Part shown: in pieces, positions 48,043 through 57,124 of the stretch
How positions within the stretch are numbered: the first letter of the stretch is position 1
How the letters are laid out: each line of letters opens with the position of its first letter
The notes under the pieces: generated by a model
Databases searched by the model: none
Told to the model about the DNA's origin: nothing
What the model saw: the letters and a program-made list of their open reading frames with translations, nothing else
Position numbers and translations under genes: made by a program
Source of the DNA: an uncultured Pelagibacteraceae bacterium
Lineage (GTDB): Bacteria > Pseudomonadota > Alphaproteobacteria > Pelagibacterales > Pelagibacteraceae
Direction: 5' to 3'
Length of the DNA stretch: 64,000 bases
Assembly: GCA_902631255.1 (NCBI GenBank)
Contig: CACOXS010000001.1
Span: 1-64,000 of the forward strand

Positions 48043-50118
48043 TTAAATTTTTTTTGAAATTTTTAGTGCAAAAGCATAGTCTAAAGCTATTTCTTCTATA
48101 GCACCATCTCTACCTGATTTTCCACCATGACCTGCATCCATTTCTGTTTTTAAAAGTAATAAATTATTATCTGTTTTTAGGTCTCTTAGCTTGGCAGTAA
48201 ATTTAGCAGGCTCATCAAACAATACTCTATTGTCACTTAAACTAGTGGTAATTAACATATGAGGGTAGTCCATTTTTTTTATATTATTATAAGGAGCGTA
48301 AGAAAATATATAATCAAAGTGATCTTTGTTATCTTTGGCATTACCAAACTCATCAAATTCGCCAACTGTTAATGGTAGAGAGTGATCAAGGTTAGTAGTT
48401 AAAGAGTCAACAAATGGAACCGCCATTATAATTCCTAAAAATAATTTTGGAGATTGGTTTACCACTGCTCCCATTAATAATCCACCTGCAGATCCACCCA
48501 TACCAATGATCTTTCCAGCAGAAGAGTATTTCTTTTCAATTAAATATTTAGCTGCATAAATGTAATCCTCAAAAGTATTTTTTTTGTTTGTTAATTTTCC
48601 TTCTTTCCACCATTTCATACCTTTTTCCATTCCACCTCTAATATGAGCTGTGGCCCAGATGATATCTCTGTTGATCAAACTCAAACGTGTAGATGAAAAA
48701 CTAGGGCTCATTGAATTTCCGTATGAACCATAACCGTACAATAAGACATTTGCAGTTCCATCAATCTTAGTTTTTTTATGTCTTGTTATTGTTAAAGGAA
48801 CCATTCTTCCATCATGAGATTTATATTCAATTCTCTCTACGATATAATCTTCTGAATCATGGCCCGATGGAATTTCCTGTTCTTTAACTAATTTTTTAGA
48901 TTTATCTGAAAGATTATATGAATAAACTCTTGATGGAGTTTTCGGCGATGAATATCCAAGGTAAATTTCGTCTGTGTTTCGATCTTTTTGTTTAAGAGAA
49001 ATATTTGGTACGTATACTTTTTCATCTGAAAAAATTAGTTCTTCCTCAAAATTTGTTGATATATTTCTAATGAATAACTTATCTAATGCATCAGAAGTTT
49101 CTGATCGAATTATCCAATTTTTTAAAAACACACAACCACCAATTAAAACCTCATCTTTTGAAGGCACAAAAGGTTTCCAATTTTGGTTATCTAAGCTTGA
49201 AGAGATATCAATCTTAAAATCTTCAGCACTATTATTTGTATGATTGTAAAAATTATTAGCCCAAGAATTTATAGAGTATAAAATCCCTCTTTGTCTTTTA
49301 ATAATTAATTTTGGTTTAGGAATTATTTCATCAACGCCAAAGTAGTATTGCTCTGATGTGTTATGATCAGAAGTTGTTATTAGATAATATTTTTCATCAG
49401 AGGTTAAGCTTATTCCAACTGTAAAAGCTTCACTTTTTTCCTCAAACACCAAATAATCCTCACTTAACTGGTCTCCAATTTTATGTCTATATATTTTTCG
49501 AGCACGATGATTTTCATCTAATTTTGAGTAAAAAATATATCTATCGTCAAGACTAAAAATAATACTGCCAGATGTGTCCGTTATTTCTTTTGTGACTAGC
49601 TCATTTGTTGAAATATCTCTTATGAATATTTTGTAATATTCTGACCCTTTGGTGTCCAGAGAATATGCAAGCAACTTATCGTTATGGCTTACTTCTAAAT
49701 CTCCCACTCCAAAATATTCAACGCCTAATTTTTCTTTTTCTTTATCTCCGTTCCAAATTTCCTCAACATTATCTGTATTAATTTTTTTACGAAGTTTGAT
49801 AGAATAATTTCCTTCTGTTGTGGTTTTTGTCCAATAATCATAAGTGTGATCTCTAAAAGGAAGAGACTCATCATCTAATTTTATTCTTCCCTTTATTTCA
49901 TCAAAGAGTTTTTTCTGTAAGTCTTTTGTATCTTTAAGATGATAGTCAGTATGATTGTTTTCTTCAATTAAGTATTTTTTTACTTCTGGATTTAATTTAT
50001 TTTTGTCTTTTAAGACTTCAAGAATATCTTTTTGATGTATCCAGCTGTAATTATCTTCCCAACTAGTATTGTGACAAGATTTTATTTCCAGTTTTTTTCT
50101 AAGTTGTGGTACCTTCAT
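48043..50118 (-). CDS. ptrB: Oligopeptidase B (prolyl oligopeptidase family, S9A)
   Basis: The 691-residue serine peptidase has an N-terminal beta-propeller (about 70-410) and a C-terminal alpha/beta-hydrolase domain. The nucleophile is in IGMGGSAGGLLMGAV; the Asp and His are in SLSDNRVLFDEPAKF and TEMDAGHGGKSGR. LTITRHKKTKIDGTANVLLYGYGSYG marks the oligopeptidase B group, which cuts after basic residues in short peptides. No signal peptide is evident. It is a single gene, and its tail lies 8 bp upstream of the hsp20 promoter. Confidence 0.92.
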   Translation of the reverse strand: MKVPQLRKKLEIKSCHNTSWEDNYSWIHQKDILEVLKDKNKLNPEVKKYLIEENNHTDYHLKDTKDLQKKLFDEIKGRIKLDDESLPFRDHTYDYWTKTTTEGNYSIKLRKKINTDNVEEIWNGDKEKEKLGVEYFGVGDLEVSHNDKLLAYSLDTKGSEYYKIFIRDISTNELVTKEITDTSGSIIFSLDDRYIFYSKLDENHRARKIYRHKIGDQLSEDYLVFEEKSEAFTVGISLTSDEKYYLITTSDHNTSEQYYFGVDEIIPKPKLIIKRQRGILYSINSWANNFYNHTNNSAEDFKIDISSSLDNQNWKPFVPSKDEVLIGGCVFLKNWIIRSETSDALDKLFIRNISTNFEEELIFSDEKVYVPNISLKQKDRNTDEIYLGYSSPKTPSRVYSYNLSDKSKKLVKEQEIPSGHDSEDYIVERIEYKSHDGRMVPLTITRHKKTKIDGTANVLLYGYGSYGNSMSPSFSSTRLSLINRDIIWATAHIRGGMEKGMKWWKEGKLTNKKNTFEDYIYAAKYLIEKKYSSAGKIIGMGGSAGGLLMGAVVNQSPKLFLGIIMAVPFVDSLTTNLDHSLPLTVGEFDEFGNAKDNKDHFDYIFSYAPYNNIKKMDYPHMLITTSLSDNRVLFDEPAKFTAKLRDLKTDNNLLLLKTEMDAGHGGKSGRDGAIEEIALDYAFALKISKKI

Positions 50119-50134
50119 AAAAAAGAAGAACTAT

Positions 50135-50638
50135 ATGAATATCATAATTTATACATTAGTCATTTTGACTATTTTATACTTTCTATTGAAATTTATAACT
50201 AAGATATCCTCAAAAAAAATATCAAAAGGTCTAAGGATTTTATTAATACTTGGATTCATTGTATTAGCAATTTTATTTGCCATAGGTGGGCGTTTTTTAT
50301 TAACTTTGCCTTTTACATTAGCTAGTCTTGCATTATTAAAATTAAAAGGTCTATCTATTTTTCAATTAATATCACTTTATAGATTAATTCAAACATTGAG
50401 AAGATCAGGAAGATTTTCTTTTAATCAATCGAACCTAAATAACTCATCTTCAATTTCAGTAACTGAAGCATATAAAATATTAAATTTAGATGTGAATAAA
50501 AAAATTACAAAAGAAGATGTAAATAAAGCTTATGTTAAAATACAAAAAAAAATCCATCCGGATATTTCACCGGAGACAGCTAGATTGTCCTCAATAGTAA
50601 ATGAAGCAAAAGATATAGTTTTGAACGATATTTCTTAA
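50135..50638 (+). CDS. Membrane-anchored J-domain protein
   Basis: The 167-residue protein has two or three N-terminal hydrophobic segments (about 2-22, 35-55, 57-75) and a C-terminal degenerate J domain (about 108-167). VTEAYKILNLD, a conserved KIHPDISPE with the HPD tripeptide, and ARLSSIVNEAKDIVL are visible. The layout matches alphaproteobacterial Tim14/PAM18-like DnaJ proteins thought to recruit Hsp70 (DnaK) to the membrane. Partner is inferred. The 3' end overlaps the glycosyltransferase gene by 4 bp. Confidence 0.8.
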   Translation: MNIIIYTLVILTILYFLLKFITKISSKKISKGLRILLILGFIVLAILFAIGGRFLLTLPFTLASLALLKLKGLSIFQLISLYRLIQTLRRSGRFSFNQSNLNNSSSISVTEAYKILNLDVNKKITKEDVNKAYVKIQKKIHPDISPETARLSSIVNEAKDIVLNDIS

Positions 50639-51597
50639 TTTAGAATCTCTAAAGCTTTATCAAATATTTTCTGCGGATTTATTCTATCTTTTCCAGAGGT
50701 ATGATGCCTAACAGTTTCTTCACCATCTGGAATTACCGGGAACATTTTAGAGTTATAATTTCCATAAATAATTGGCGTATCAACCATCAAAGTAATAGTT
50801 TTAGTCCCCAATGCAGCAGATAAGTGACTAAAACTTGAGTCATTACAAATAGACAGATTACAGTATTTTATGATCGGCAAAATTTCTTTAATCGATAAAT
50901 CATCTAAAGGTAAACATGTGTCTTTAAATTTAGACTGAAGTATTTCATTAAGAATAATTTGTTCGTCACTATTTTTACCAGTGGCAAGATAAAACTTACA
51001 TTTTTTAATTTTTGAAATTTTTTCCATAAAATCAATAAATATTTTCGAGGGAACCCTTTTTGTAGGTCCTGAGCCACCAATTCCTAAGAGTATATTAATT
51101 TTATTTCTATCAATGTTAAATTTTTTAACTGATTGTAAAATAGTTTCATCATCAATATGTATTTCAGGATCATCAATTTCTTTAATATTTAACTTATCTT
51201 TTAAAAATTTTTTAGGTGTATTAATAATGTGCTGGTCAGTTTTACTAAATAATGGATACTGATAAATTTCGGCTATTCCTGATAATTTTGCTATTAAGTT
51301 AAACCTAAGAGAAGAATTAAAAATGAAAATTTTATCAAAGTTTTGTTTTTTTAATTCTTTAATCAAATTTAAAGTTCCAAAAAAACCACCATGTTTATTG
51401 CTTAATTTTTTATCTCTTTCTAAGATAAGAATTTCATTAATGTAATTAGTTTGATGTAAGAATTCTGCAGCTTTAGAATTTTCTCTCACCAAGAGACTTA
51501 CTGGTGAATTATATTTTTTTGATATTGCCTTAATAAAGGGTAAAAAGATTACTGTATCGCCAATACCCATTCTATTTTGAACAGCTAATATTTTCAT
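50635..51597 (-). CDS. Glycosyltransferase family 9 (heptosyltransferase-like)
   Basis: The 320-residue protein has the GT9/heptosyltransferase fold. The N-terminal VQNRMGIGDTVIFLPFIKAI is the acceptor-domain glycine loop; the donor-binding C-terminal half has LLGIGGSGPTKRVPSKIF and CNDSSFSHLSAALGTKTITL. GT9 enzymes add ADP-heptose to lipopolysaccharide core, but other sugars are possible. SAR11 LPS is poorly known, so donor and acceptor are open. It is a single gene. Confidence 0.85.
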   Translation of the reverse strand: MKILAVQNRMGIGDTVIFLPFIKAISKKYNSPVSLLVRENSKAAEFLHQTNYINEILILERDKKLSNKHGGFFGTLNLIKELKKQNFDKIFIFNSSLRFNLIAKLSGIAEIYQYPLFSKTDQHIINTPKKFLKDKLNIKEIDDPEIHIDDETILQSVKKFNIDRNKINILLGIGGSGPTKRVPSKIFIDFMEKISKIKKCKFYLATGKNSDEQIILNEILQSKFKDTCLPLDDLSIKEILPIIKYCNLSICNDSSFSHLSAALGTKTITLMVDTPIIYGNYNSKMFPVIPDGEETVRHHTSGKDRINPQKIFDKALEILN

Positions 51598-51647
51598 ATT
51601 CGATTTATAAACTTTACTAATTTTTATATTTTATATAAATTTTTATT

Positions 51648-52532
51648 ATGACAAAAATAAGTGGGGTATATGCAGCTTCGATGTCAGTTCTGAACTCTGA
51701 TTTGAGCTTAAATATTGAAAAAACCATATCACATGCAGAAAATTTAATAGACCAAGGTTGTCATGGCACTGCAATTTTTGGAAGCACTGGCCAAGCACAA
51801 TTAATTCCTATCGTTGAAAAGATTAAATTACTAAATCACCTTTCAGAAAGTAAATACAAAGAAAAACATTTAATTGGAACAGGATTAAATTCTTTAAATG
51901 AAACAATTAATTTGATGAAAATTTCAGTTTCTCTTAACTTTAAAATATTTTTAATCATGCCACCAGCTTATTATAAATATCAAGACAAGGATGTAATAAA
52001 CTTTTACACAAAAATCATTGATGCAATACCAGAGTCTAAAATTATACTATATAATTTTGAGAAATTGTGTGGATATAAATTTAGTATTGAATGTGTGGAA
52101 AAATTGGTTCACAAATTTCCTGATCAAATTGTAGGTGTGAAGGATAGTTCTTACAATTTATTTGAAAAGTTAAAGTTGGAAAATTTTTCAGTTATGCCAG
52201 GTTCAGAGTCAAAATTACTTAAGGGATTAGAAAATGGTTGTTCAGGTATTATTACTGCAACTTGCAATGCTACATCTCAATTAGCTCGAAAAGTTTACGA
52301 TGATTTTAAAGAAAAGAAAGATCATTCTTTAAACCAAAAATTAATTAATGTCAGAAATACTTTTGAAAAATATAATTTAATTTCAGCTCTTCATACTTTG
52401 TTTTCAAAAGAGAACAAAATTTATGGAAATCTATTACCACCTTTAAGTTTACTTAGCGAAGTTGATGAGAGAAATCTTTTGCAGAGTTTAAAAAATTTAA
52501 ATTTTGAAACAAAATCACAATTGGTAGCTTGA
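51648..52532 (+). CDS. DHDPS/NAL-superfamily aldolase (dapA-like), substrate unknown
   Basis: The 294-residue TIM-barrel class I aldolase has the Schiff-base Lys in QIVGVKDSSYN and the general-base Tyr in ILYNFEKLCG. The pyruvate-binding loop reads FGSTGQ, where true dihydrodipicolinate synthase has GTTGE, so it is probably not the lysine-pathway enzyme. Relatives include N-acetylneuraminate lyase and KDG aldolase. It ends 1 bp before the cfa gene, but no functional link is obvious. Confidence 0.82.
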   Translation: MTKISGVYAASMSVLNSDLSLNIEKTISHAENLIDQGCHGTAIFGSTGQAQLIPIVEKIKLLNHLSESKYKEKHLIGTGLNSLNETINLMKISVSLNFKIFLIMPPAYYKYQDKDVINFYTKIIDAIPESKIILYNFEKLCGYKFSIECVEKLVHKFPDQIVGVKDSSYNLFEKLKLENFSVMPGSESKLLKGLENGCSGIITATCNATSQLARKVYDDFKEKKDHSLNQKLINVRNTFEKYNLISALHTLFSKENKIYGNLLPPLSLLSEVDERNLLQSLKNLNFETKSQLVA

Positions 52533-52533
52533 G

Positions 52534-53721
52534 ATGTATTTAGCGAGATTTCTTAATAAAGTATTTAAAAAAGGAGGGTTTATCCTGACCGATGCTGATT
52601 CCAAGGATTATATTATTGGTCAGCCAACTGACAATCCTATTAAATTAAAAATTCTTAATAAGAAACTCCATTATAAATTATTATTTCATCCAGATCTTTA
52701 CTTTGGGGAGGCATATACAAACGGAGATATAGTTATCGAAAATGGATCTCTGACAGATTTTTTAGATCTAGCATTGATGAATATTGGAAGAAACGAGTTA
52801 AACATTTTTAGTTATCTTTTAAATAAATTAAGGGGGTCATATCGATATCTTACCAATTTTAACTTTATCAAAAAATCTAAAATGAATGTTTCACATCATT
52901 ATGATATCAAAGATGATCTCTATGATTTGTTTTTAGATCCTAAAAGACAATATTCATGTGCTTATTTTAAAAATGAAAATGATAGTCTTGAAATTGCACA
53001 GAATAATAAGATTCAACATATAATTAAAAAATTAAACATTAAACCTGACCAAAAAGTTTTAGACATAGGATGTGGTTGGGGTTCATTAGCAATTGATATT
53101 GCGAAAAATGCAAAGTGTGAAGTTACAGGAATAACCTTATCAGAAAATCAACTAAACTATTGTAATCAAAAAGCAAAAGAAATGAATTTACAGAACCAAG
53201 TAAAATTTAAATTGATGGATTATAGAGAGCTAGATGAGAAATTTGACAGAATAGTGAGTGTTGGTATGTTTGAACACGTTGGAAGGAAATTTTATAAAAA
53301 GTTTTTTAAACAAATTGAAAAATTGTTGAAAGATGATGGTGTTTCGTTAATTCACACTATTGGGTCTGTTAACCCGCCAAGAGACCCTCATCCTTGGATT
53401 ACAAAATATATTTTTCCTGGTGGTTATACACCAAGCTTAAGTGAAGTAACGAATCCTATTGAAAAAGCTGGCTTAATTGTAACTGACATTGAAGTTTTAA
53501 GACTTCATTATGCTCATACTTTAAGACACTGGAAAGAAAACTGTTTAAAAAATAAAGATAAAATAATCCAAATGTTCGATGAAAAATTTTTTAGAATGTG
53601 GGAGTTTTATCTCGCTGGTTGTGAAATGGCATTTAAGTGGGGTGATCAAGTTGTTTATCAATTTCAACTCACTAAAAATTATAGATCAACTCCGGTGACT
53701 AGAGACTATATTTATCAATAA
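52534..53721 (+). CDS. cfa: Cyclopropane-fatty-acyl-phospholipid synthase
   Basis: The 395-residue SAM-dependent enzyme adds a methylene bridge to unsaturated acyl chains of membrane lipids. The N-terminal lipid-binding region (about 1-100) contains LLFHPDLYFGEAYTNGDI. The catalytic domain has HHYDIKDDLYDLFLDPKRQYSCAYF, motif I VLDIGCGWGSLAIDIA, MFEHVGRKFYKKFF and HTIGSVNPPRDPHPWITKYIFPGGY. These are diagnostic of Cfa/mycolic acid methyltransferases. Length is typical. Confidence 0.94.
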   Translation: MYLARFLNKVFKKGGFILTDADSKDYIIGQPTDNPIKLKILNKKLHYKLLFHPDLYFGEAYTNGDIVIENGSLTDFLDLALMNIGRNELNIFSYLLNKLRGSYRYLTNFNFIKKSKMNVSHHYDIKDDLYDLFLDPKRQYSCAYFKNENDSLEIAQNNKIQHIIKKLNIKPDQKVLDIGCGWGSLAIDIAKNAKCEVTGITLSENQLNYCNQKAKEMNLQNQVKFKLMDYRELDEKFDRIVSVGMFEHVGRKFYKKFFKQIEKLLKDDGVSLIHTIGSVNPPRDPHPWITKYIFPGGYTPSLSEVTNPIEKAGLIVTDIEVLRLHYAHTLRHWKENCLKNKDKIIQMFDEKFFRMWEFYLAGCEMAFKWGDQVVYQFQLTKNYRSTPVTRDYIYQ

Positions 53722-53750
53722 ATTATTGATAGAATCATTTCTTCTCAGAA

Positions 53751-54947
53751 ATGAAAAAAAAACAAAAAAAATCAAAGAAAAAAAGAAAAGTATTTAAAAA
53801 AGCCAAATCCTATAATTTTCGAAGAAAAAGTAAAAAAACTAAAAGGGTTGTTAAAAGACTCAAAAAAAAAAGAGTTATCAAAAAAAGGAGAAATAAGGTT
53901 AAAAATTTAAAAAAAACTAATTATTTAAAACAAATTAAAAAAACCCAAAACGACAGTATAGTTTTAAAATTAGTTAAATTACAGCTATCCCTGAAACCTC
54001 AATTTAATTTTAAATTTAATTTTAGTTTAGAAAAACATATTCAAGGTTTTTTTGACAAAATTTCAGAGACAATTTCAAGTTACAAAGTTTTAAAACGTGA
54101 TGAAAAAAGAAGAATTAAGATAGAAAAGATTGAAAGAGAGAGGGCAGAAAAAATTGAGTTGGCTAAACAAAAAGAGGAAGAACAATCTCTTAGAGTTAAA
54201 CTAAAAGAACAAACACTTAAAGAAGAAGCTAGATTAGAAAAACAACGAGTAAAAGATATAAAATTATTCCTAAGAAAAGAGCAGGCACTTTTGAGAATTG
54301 AGCAAGCTGAAAAACAAAAACAGTTTTTAAAACAATTAAGACTAGATAAACAAATTGAAAAATTCAGAATTAGAGAAGTCAAGGAACTAGAAAAACTTGA
54401 AAAAATTTCTTTAAAAGAAAAAAGAGAAGACTATGCAGGTTTACAAGAAAGAATTGATAAACTTAAGGAAAAATATCGATTACTTCGAGACCAAAAAATC
54501 AAAGAAAGGGTTGAAGCATTAGGGGTTAAACTTCAAGGTGATGAAGATAAAGAAACCTTATTAGAAAAAGAAAAAGAATATACTTTAGCAAGACAAAAAA
54601 TTGAATTTGCATTAGAAAGTTTTTACAGAAGTGCAAGTAGCCTAGTATTTCAGTTAAATAAAAGACATATCACCCGCGACATGCCTATTTTTCGTTGTAT
54701 AGACAGAAGATTTGAAACAGGTGAAGTTTTTATTAAATGGGATGAGTCACAAGATGATGACTGGTTATTGTTAATTTATATTAAAAATAATTCTCCAGAT
54801 GAAGGAATTGTTATTGAAGATAAAACTAATCCTGAAAAAAATCTTTCTCATGAATTTAGAAATGTAGATATTTTCAAAGCCTCAGATACAATGGTAGACT
54901 CTTTAACGCAACTCATTGCAAGGAAAAGAGCCAAAAATAATAATTAA
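53751..54947 (+). CDS. Lys/Arg-rich coiled-coil protein of unknown function
   Basis: The 398-residue protein has three parts. Residues 1-64 are extremely basic (37 of 64 are Lys or Arg), like a histone tail or nucleic-acid-binding tail. Residues about 90-290 form a long charged helical coiled coil rich in Lys, Glu, Arg and Leu. Residues about 290-398 are a compact, more conserved-looking domain with FRCIDRRFETGEVFIKWDESQDDDWLLLIYIKNNSP. There is no signal peptide. I do not recognise the family. It lies between cfa and a small membrane protein. A nucleoid or ribosome role is possible but unproven. Confidence 0.75.
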   Translation: MKKKQKKSKKKRKVFKKAKSYNFRRKSKKTKRVVKRLKKKRVIKKRRNKVKNLKKTNYLKQIKKTQNDSIVLKLVKLQLSLKPQFNFKFNFSLEKHIQGFFDKISETISSYKVLKRDEKRRIKIEKIERERAEKIELAKQKEEEQSLRVKLKEQTLKEEARLEKQRVKDIKLFLRKEQALLRIEQAEKQKQFLKQLRLDKQIEKFRIREVKELEKLEKISLKEKREDYAGLQERIDKLKEKYRLLRDQKIKERVEALGVKLQGDEDKETLLEKEKEYTLARQKIEFALESFYRSASSLVFQLNKRHITRDMPIFRCIDRRFETGEVFIKWDESQDDDWLLLIYIKNNSPDEGIVIEDKTNPEKNLSHEFRNVDIFKASDTMVDSLTQLIARKRAKNNN

Positions 54948-54977
54948 ACATTTATATTAAATTAGGTATTATCTGTA

Positions 54978-55271
54978 ATGATTTTAGGATCTGCCTTTCT
55001 AATAATTTTGTATTTAATTTTCAGATACATTATTGCATGGATCACATATTTTAATAATTTAGACCCAAGACTTGGTGATAGTACATGGCGGTTTACGTAT
55101 GATTATCCAGTAGTTGGTGAGAGAGATATCTCTGATTTGGATGATAAAGACTTTGTTAGATTAAGAAGAAAAAAGAATAAAATTATTTTATTAATGTACT
55201 CAATAGTCTTAGTGATGTTTGTATCTTCTATGTCTCTATTAAGTAAATTTTTATTATTTTTTACAAGTTAG
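54978..55271 (+). CDS. Small two-helix membrane protein, unknown
   Basis: The 97-residue protein has an N-terminal hydrophobic helix (about 2-22), a central soluble part with DPRLGDSTWRFTYDYPVVGERDISDLDDKDFVRLRRKKNK, and a C-terminal helix (about 71-94). It follows the basic coiled-coil gene by 30 bp on the same strand, so it may be co-transcribed. The 3' end overlaps the DCC gene by 11 bp. No family is recognised. Confidence 0.65.
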   Translation: MILGSAFLIILYLIFRYIIAWITYFNNLDPRLGDSTWRFTYDYPVVGERDISDLDDKDFVRLRRKKNKIILLMYSIVLVMFVSSMSLLSKFLLFFTS

Positions 55272-55617
55272 ATTTTTTAAGTTGCTTTTTATTTTTTAAG
55301 TAAAGAAAAAAAGCTACTATTTCATATACAATTGAAAATATATTAAAGATGATTGGTAACTTGAAAAATTTATAAAGAAATTTATATTTTGGCATTTTTT
55401 TCCATAATAATAAAAAAGCTTCCGCTCCTCCAATAACTTTTTCACCATCTTTGACATGCAGTCTTCTCAAAAGTTGTTTACTATTTTTAGAGGTTTCTTG
55501 TTCAGCTAATTCATTATCTGTAATATCAACCCAATCAATTTCCTCTATTTCTTCCTTCTTATAGAGATCAATTTCTGCCTTACAAATTTTACAAGAATTA
55601 TTAAAATAAACTTTCAT
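55261..55617 (-). CDS. DCC family (DUF393) thiol-disulfide oxidoreductase-like protein
   Basis: The 118-residue protein has the DCC thioredoxin-like motif in YFNNSCKICKAEIDLYKK; the family name comes from Asp-Cys-Cys, here Ser-Cys-x-x-Cys. IDWVDITDNE and RRLHVKDGEKVIGGAEAFLLLW are further family elements. A hydrophobic C-terminal segment (about 85-105) may be a membrane anchor. Family function is largely unknown. It is a single gene. Confidence 0.82.
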   Translation of the reverse strand: MKVYFNNSCKICKAEIDLYKKEEIEEIDWVDITDNELAEQETSKNSKQLLRRLHVKDGEKVIGGAEAFLLLWKKMPKYKFLYKFFKLPIIFNIFSIVYEIVAFFLYLKNKKQLKKSNL

Positions 55618-55702
55618 AATTAGATGTTTTATTACTAATTTGTCTCATATATGTACATGCGTAAAATACTCTAGTTGAAAAATCTTTGAAACAATCTATT
55701 TA

Positions 55703-57124
55703 ATGTCTTCTATGAGTAATTTCTTTGAAAAATCAGACCTATCAAGAAGTGAGGCTGAAAATATTATTTCGGACACTCTTGAGAAATGTGATGATGGTGA
55801 GTTGTACTTAGAAAATTCTAAATCCGAGTCAATTTTACTAGATGATAATAAGATAAAAAATTCTAGTTATAATTCAGATTTAGGATTTGGGTTTAGAGCT
55901 ATCTCTGATGAAGTAGTTGCTTATTCTCACTCTAACGAAATTTCAAAAAACTCATTAAAGCAATCTTCAGAAAATTTAAAATCGACACTTAAATCTGTCA
56001 AAGGTACCTATAATCATGAAATTCCTAAATCTAATAAGAAATATTACGAAAACATTAACCCTATTGAACAAAAATCTCTTAATGAAAAAATTAAAATACT
56101 TAATGAAGTAAATAATTATTTACGTTCAAAAGATGACAACATTAAACAAGTAACAGCTAATTTTTTGGGAGAACAAAAATCAGTTGAAATAATTAGATCT
56201 GGTGGAGAAACTTTAACTGATGTTCGTCCTTTAATAAGATTCAATGTATCCGTTATGCTTGAGAAAAATGGAAGAAAAGAGACAGGTGTGTATGGTGTTG
56301 GGGGAAGACAATCCTACGACTCTTATCTAAAAGATGATAACTGGAAAAGTGTTTGTGACGAGGCTTTGAGAATAGCTTCGGTAAATTTAGAGAGTAAACC
56401 TGCACCAGCTGGCGAAATGAAAGTTGTGCTAGGACCTGGTTGGCCAGCAATATTAATTCATGAGGCTGTTGGTCATGGTTTAGAAGGGGATTTTAATAGA
56501 AAAAAAACCTCAGCTTTTCATAATTTAATGGGCCAAAAAGTTGCAAGTGAGGGAGTTACAATTGTTGATGATGGTACTATTGATAACAGAAGAGGTAGTC
56601 TTACGATTGATGATGAGGGAACTCCGACAGAAAAAACTGTTTTAATTGAGAATGGGATTTTAAAAAATTTTATGCAAGATCGTCTAAACGCTCGTTTAAT
56701 GAAAACCAAATCTACTGGTAGTGGAAGAAGAGAAAACTATAGACATATAGTTCTTCCAAGAATGAGAAATACAATGATGCTGAATGGTAATCAGACTCAA
56801 GATGAGATGATTAAAGCTGTCGATAAAGGTATTTTTGCTGTGAGTTTTGGTGGTGGACAGGTTGATATTACATCTGGAAAATTTGTATTCAATTGTACTG
56901 AAGCTTATGAGATTGTTAATGGCAAAATTGGATCTCCAATTAAAGGCGCGACACTTATTGGAGATGGCCCTTCAATTTTAAAAGAAGTTTCTATGGTTGG
57001 GAATGACATGATGATGGATCCTGGTATTGGAACATGTGGAAAAGCTGGTCAAGGTGTCCCCGTAGGCGTTGCTCAACCATCTATACTAATTAATAAGATG
57101 ACTGTTGGTGGTACAAAACTTTAA
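55703..57124 (+). CDS. tldD: Metalloprotease TldD
   Basis: The 473-residue subunit is the catalytic half of the TldD/TldE heterodimeric protease. The zinc motif HEAVGHGLEGDFNRKKTSAF is at about residues 253-272. The conserved VLGPGWPAILIHEA, the STGSGRRENYRHIVLPRMRNT segment and the C-terminal GDGPSILKEVSMVGNDMMMDPGIGTCGKAGQGVPVGVAQPS identify it. Two ATGs at 55703 and 55712 are possible starts. The stop abuts the TldE ATG. Known substrates are small unfolded peptides such as CcdA and microcin B17 precursors; none is encoded nearby. Confidence 0.95.
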   Translation: MSSMSNFFEKSDLSRSEAENIISDTLEKCDDGELYLENSKSESILLDDNKIKNSSYNSDLGFGFRAISDEVVAYSHSNEISKNSLKQSSENLKSTLKSVKGTYNHEIPKSNKKYYENINPIEQKSLNEKIKILNEVNNYLRSKDDNIKQVTANFLGEQKSVEIIRSGGETLTDVRPLIRFNVSVMLEKNGRKETGVYGVGGRQSYDSYLKDDNWKSVCDEALRIASVNLESKPAPAGEMKVVLGPGWPAILIHEAVGHGLEGDFNRKKTSAFHNLMGQKVASEGVTIVDDGTIDNRRGSLTIDDEGTPTEKTVLIENGILKNFMQDRLNARLMKTKSTGSGRRENYRHIVLPRMRNTMMLNGNQTQDEMIKAVDKGIFAVSFGGGQVDITSGKFVFNCTEAYEIVNGKIGSPIKGATLIGDGPSILKEVSMVGNDMMMDPGIGTCGKAGQGVPVGVAQPSILINKMTVGGTKL

